From: Natronococcus sp. A-GB1
GTDB taxonomy: Archaea > Halobacteriota > Halobacteria > Halobacteriales > Natrialbaceae
DNA length: 37,024 nucleotides
Direction: 5' to 3'
Assembly: GCF_029688845.1 (NCBI RefSeq)
Contig: NZ_JARUKW010000028.1
Coordinates: 1 to 37,024 of the forward strand
A program made the position numbers and the translations under genes. Below, one piece after another: positions 36,861 through 37,024 of the stretch. Numbering within the stretch: the stretch's first letter is position 1; each line of letters begins with the position of its first letter. Under the pieces are notes generated by a model, which ran no database searches, was not told the origin of the DNA, and was given only the letters and a program-made list of their open reading frames with translations.

Positions 36861-37024
36861 GTGCTCCGCCCGGATTTCTCCTTGGTCGTCTCCTTCGTCT
36901 ATAGCCGTGGCGGGTTTCTTTTCTGGTACACTCGGAGGTGGGCCGCGTTACATGATGAGTGCGTATTGACCGCAGAAGTTCCTACCAATCACCGTATCTC
37001 TTCGAAGAGTCGTGATGAATACAG

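Noticed and set aside
1-37024. CRISPR arrays, rRNA, intact transposons
   Set aside because: No regularly spaced identical repeats, no rRNA-like sequence and no transposase frame with terminal inverted repeats were seen on reading through both strands.

Overview
The window is haloarchaeal chromosome. It is GC-rich, with strong G/C bias at third codon positions, very frequent CTCGAG/CTCGAC words, acidic proteins, and many genes with a TATA-like element about 25-32 nt before the start codon (leaderless). The protein families also fit: three-paralogue Mrp antiporter, CbtAB, DUF7344/DUF7343 regulators, DUF1616 protein, haloarchaeal integrase family. The style suggests the Natrialba/Natrinema side of the haloarchaea, but genus cannot be fixed from this sequence alone. 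I saw no rRNA, tRNA, CRISPR array or intact insertion sequence.

Layout. (1) 1-1240 is a lower-GC toxin-antitoxin patch: the C-terminal remnant of a RelE-type toxin, then an intact vapBC pair (minus strand) with a palindromic operator. The pair is bracketed by two diverged copies of a ~76 bp sequence. (2) 1401-4151 (minus) holds a DegT-family sugar aminotransferase and a CBS-SDR nucleotide-sugar epimerase fusion. (3) 4300-10590 holds two UspA proteins, a MATE exporter, a DAACS-type dicarboxylate symporter, a NikR-like regulator, a SHOCT membrane protein and a tyrosine-recombinase-like protein that has lost most of its catalytic residues. (4) 10962-19442 (minus) is a complete Mrp/Mnh-type multisubunit cation/proton antiporter operon, in the order E-F-G-MbhD/E-B-C-D-D-D. 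Most genes overlap by 1-8 nt, and a 30-codon micro-ORF lies between the last two large subunits. (5) 20026-21339 is a cobalt-transport unit: cbtB, cbtA and a thioredoxin-like ferredoxin. (6) 21366-25058 holds a thiolase with serine at both cysteine positions, pyrD, and a convergent dihydroorotase/allantoinase-type amidohydrolase. (7) 25386-30667 is a regulator-rich stretch: a membrane-anchored winged helix protein, two DUF7344 membrane regulators, a small zinc-ribbon protein, a winged-helix protein, a PadR-like protein and a DUF1616 surface protein. (8) 31076-36326 is a tightly overlapping five-gene operon (acetyltransferase, aminotransferase, Gfo/Idh dehydrogenase, UDP-sugar 6-dehydrogenase, GT2 glycosyltransferase).

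How the genes fit together. Region 8 matches, enzyme for enzyme, the WbpA-WbpB-WbpE-WbpD route from UDP-GlcNAc to UDP-2,3-diacetamido-2,3-dideoxyglucuronic acid, with a membrane-associated glycosyltransferase to use the sugar. Regions 2 and 7 look like accessory sugar-modification and regulatory parts of the same surface-glycan theme (inference). Region 4 would handle Na+/H+ homeostasis, and region 5 cobalt supply for cobalamin.

I did not find one clearly new multi-gene system. The best leads are the dead-active-site integrase, the Mrp micro-ORF, the leader ORF overlapping the DUF1616 gene together with the repeated ATAACAAA element, the CBS-epimerase fusion with its frame-switched tail, and the duplicated sequence bracketing vapBC.
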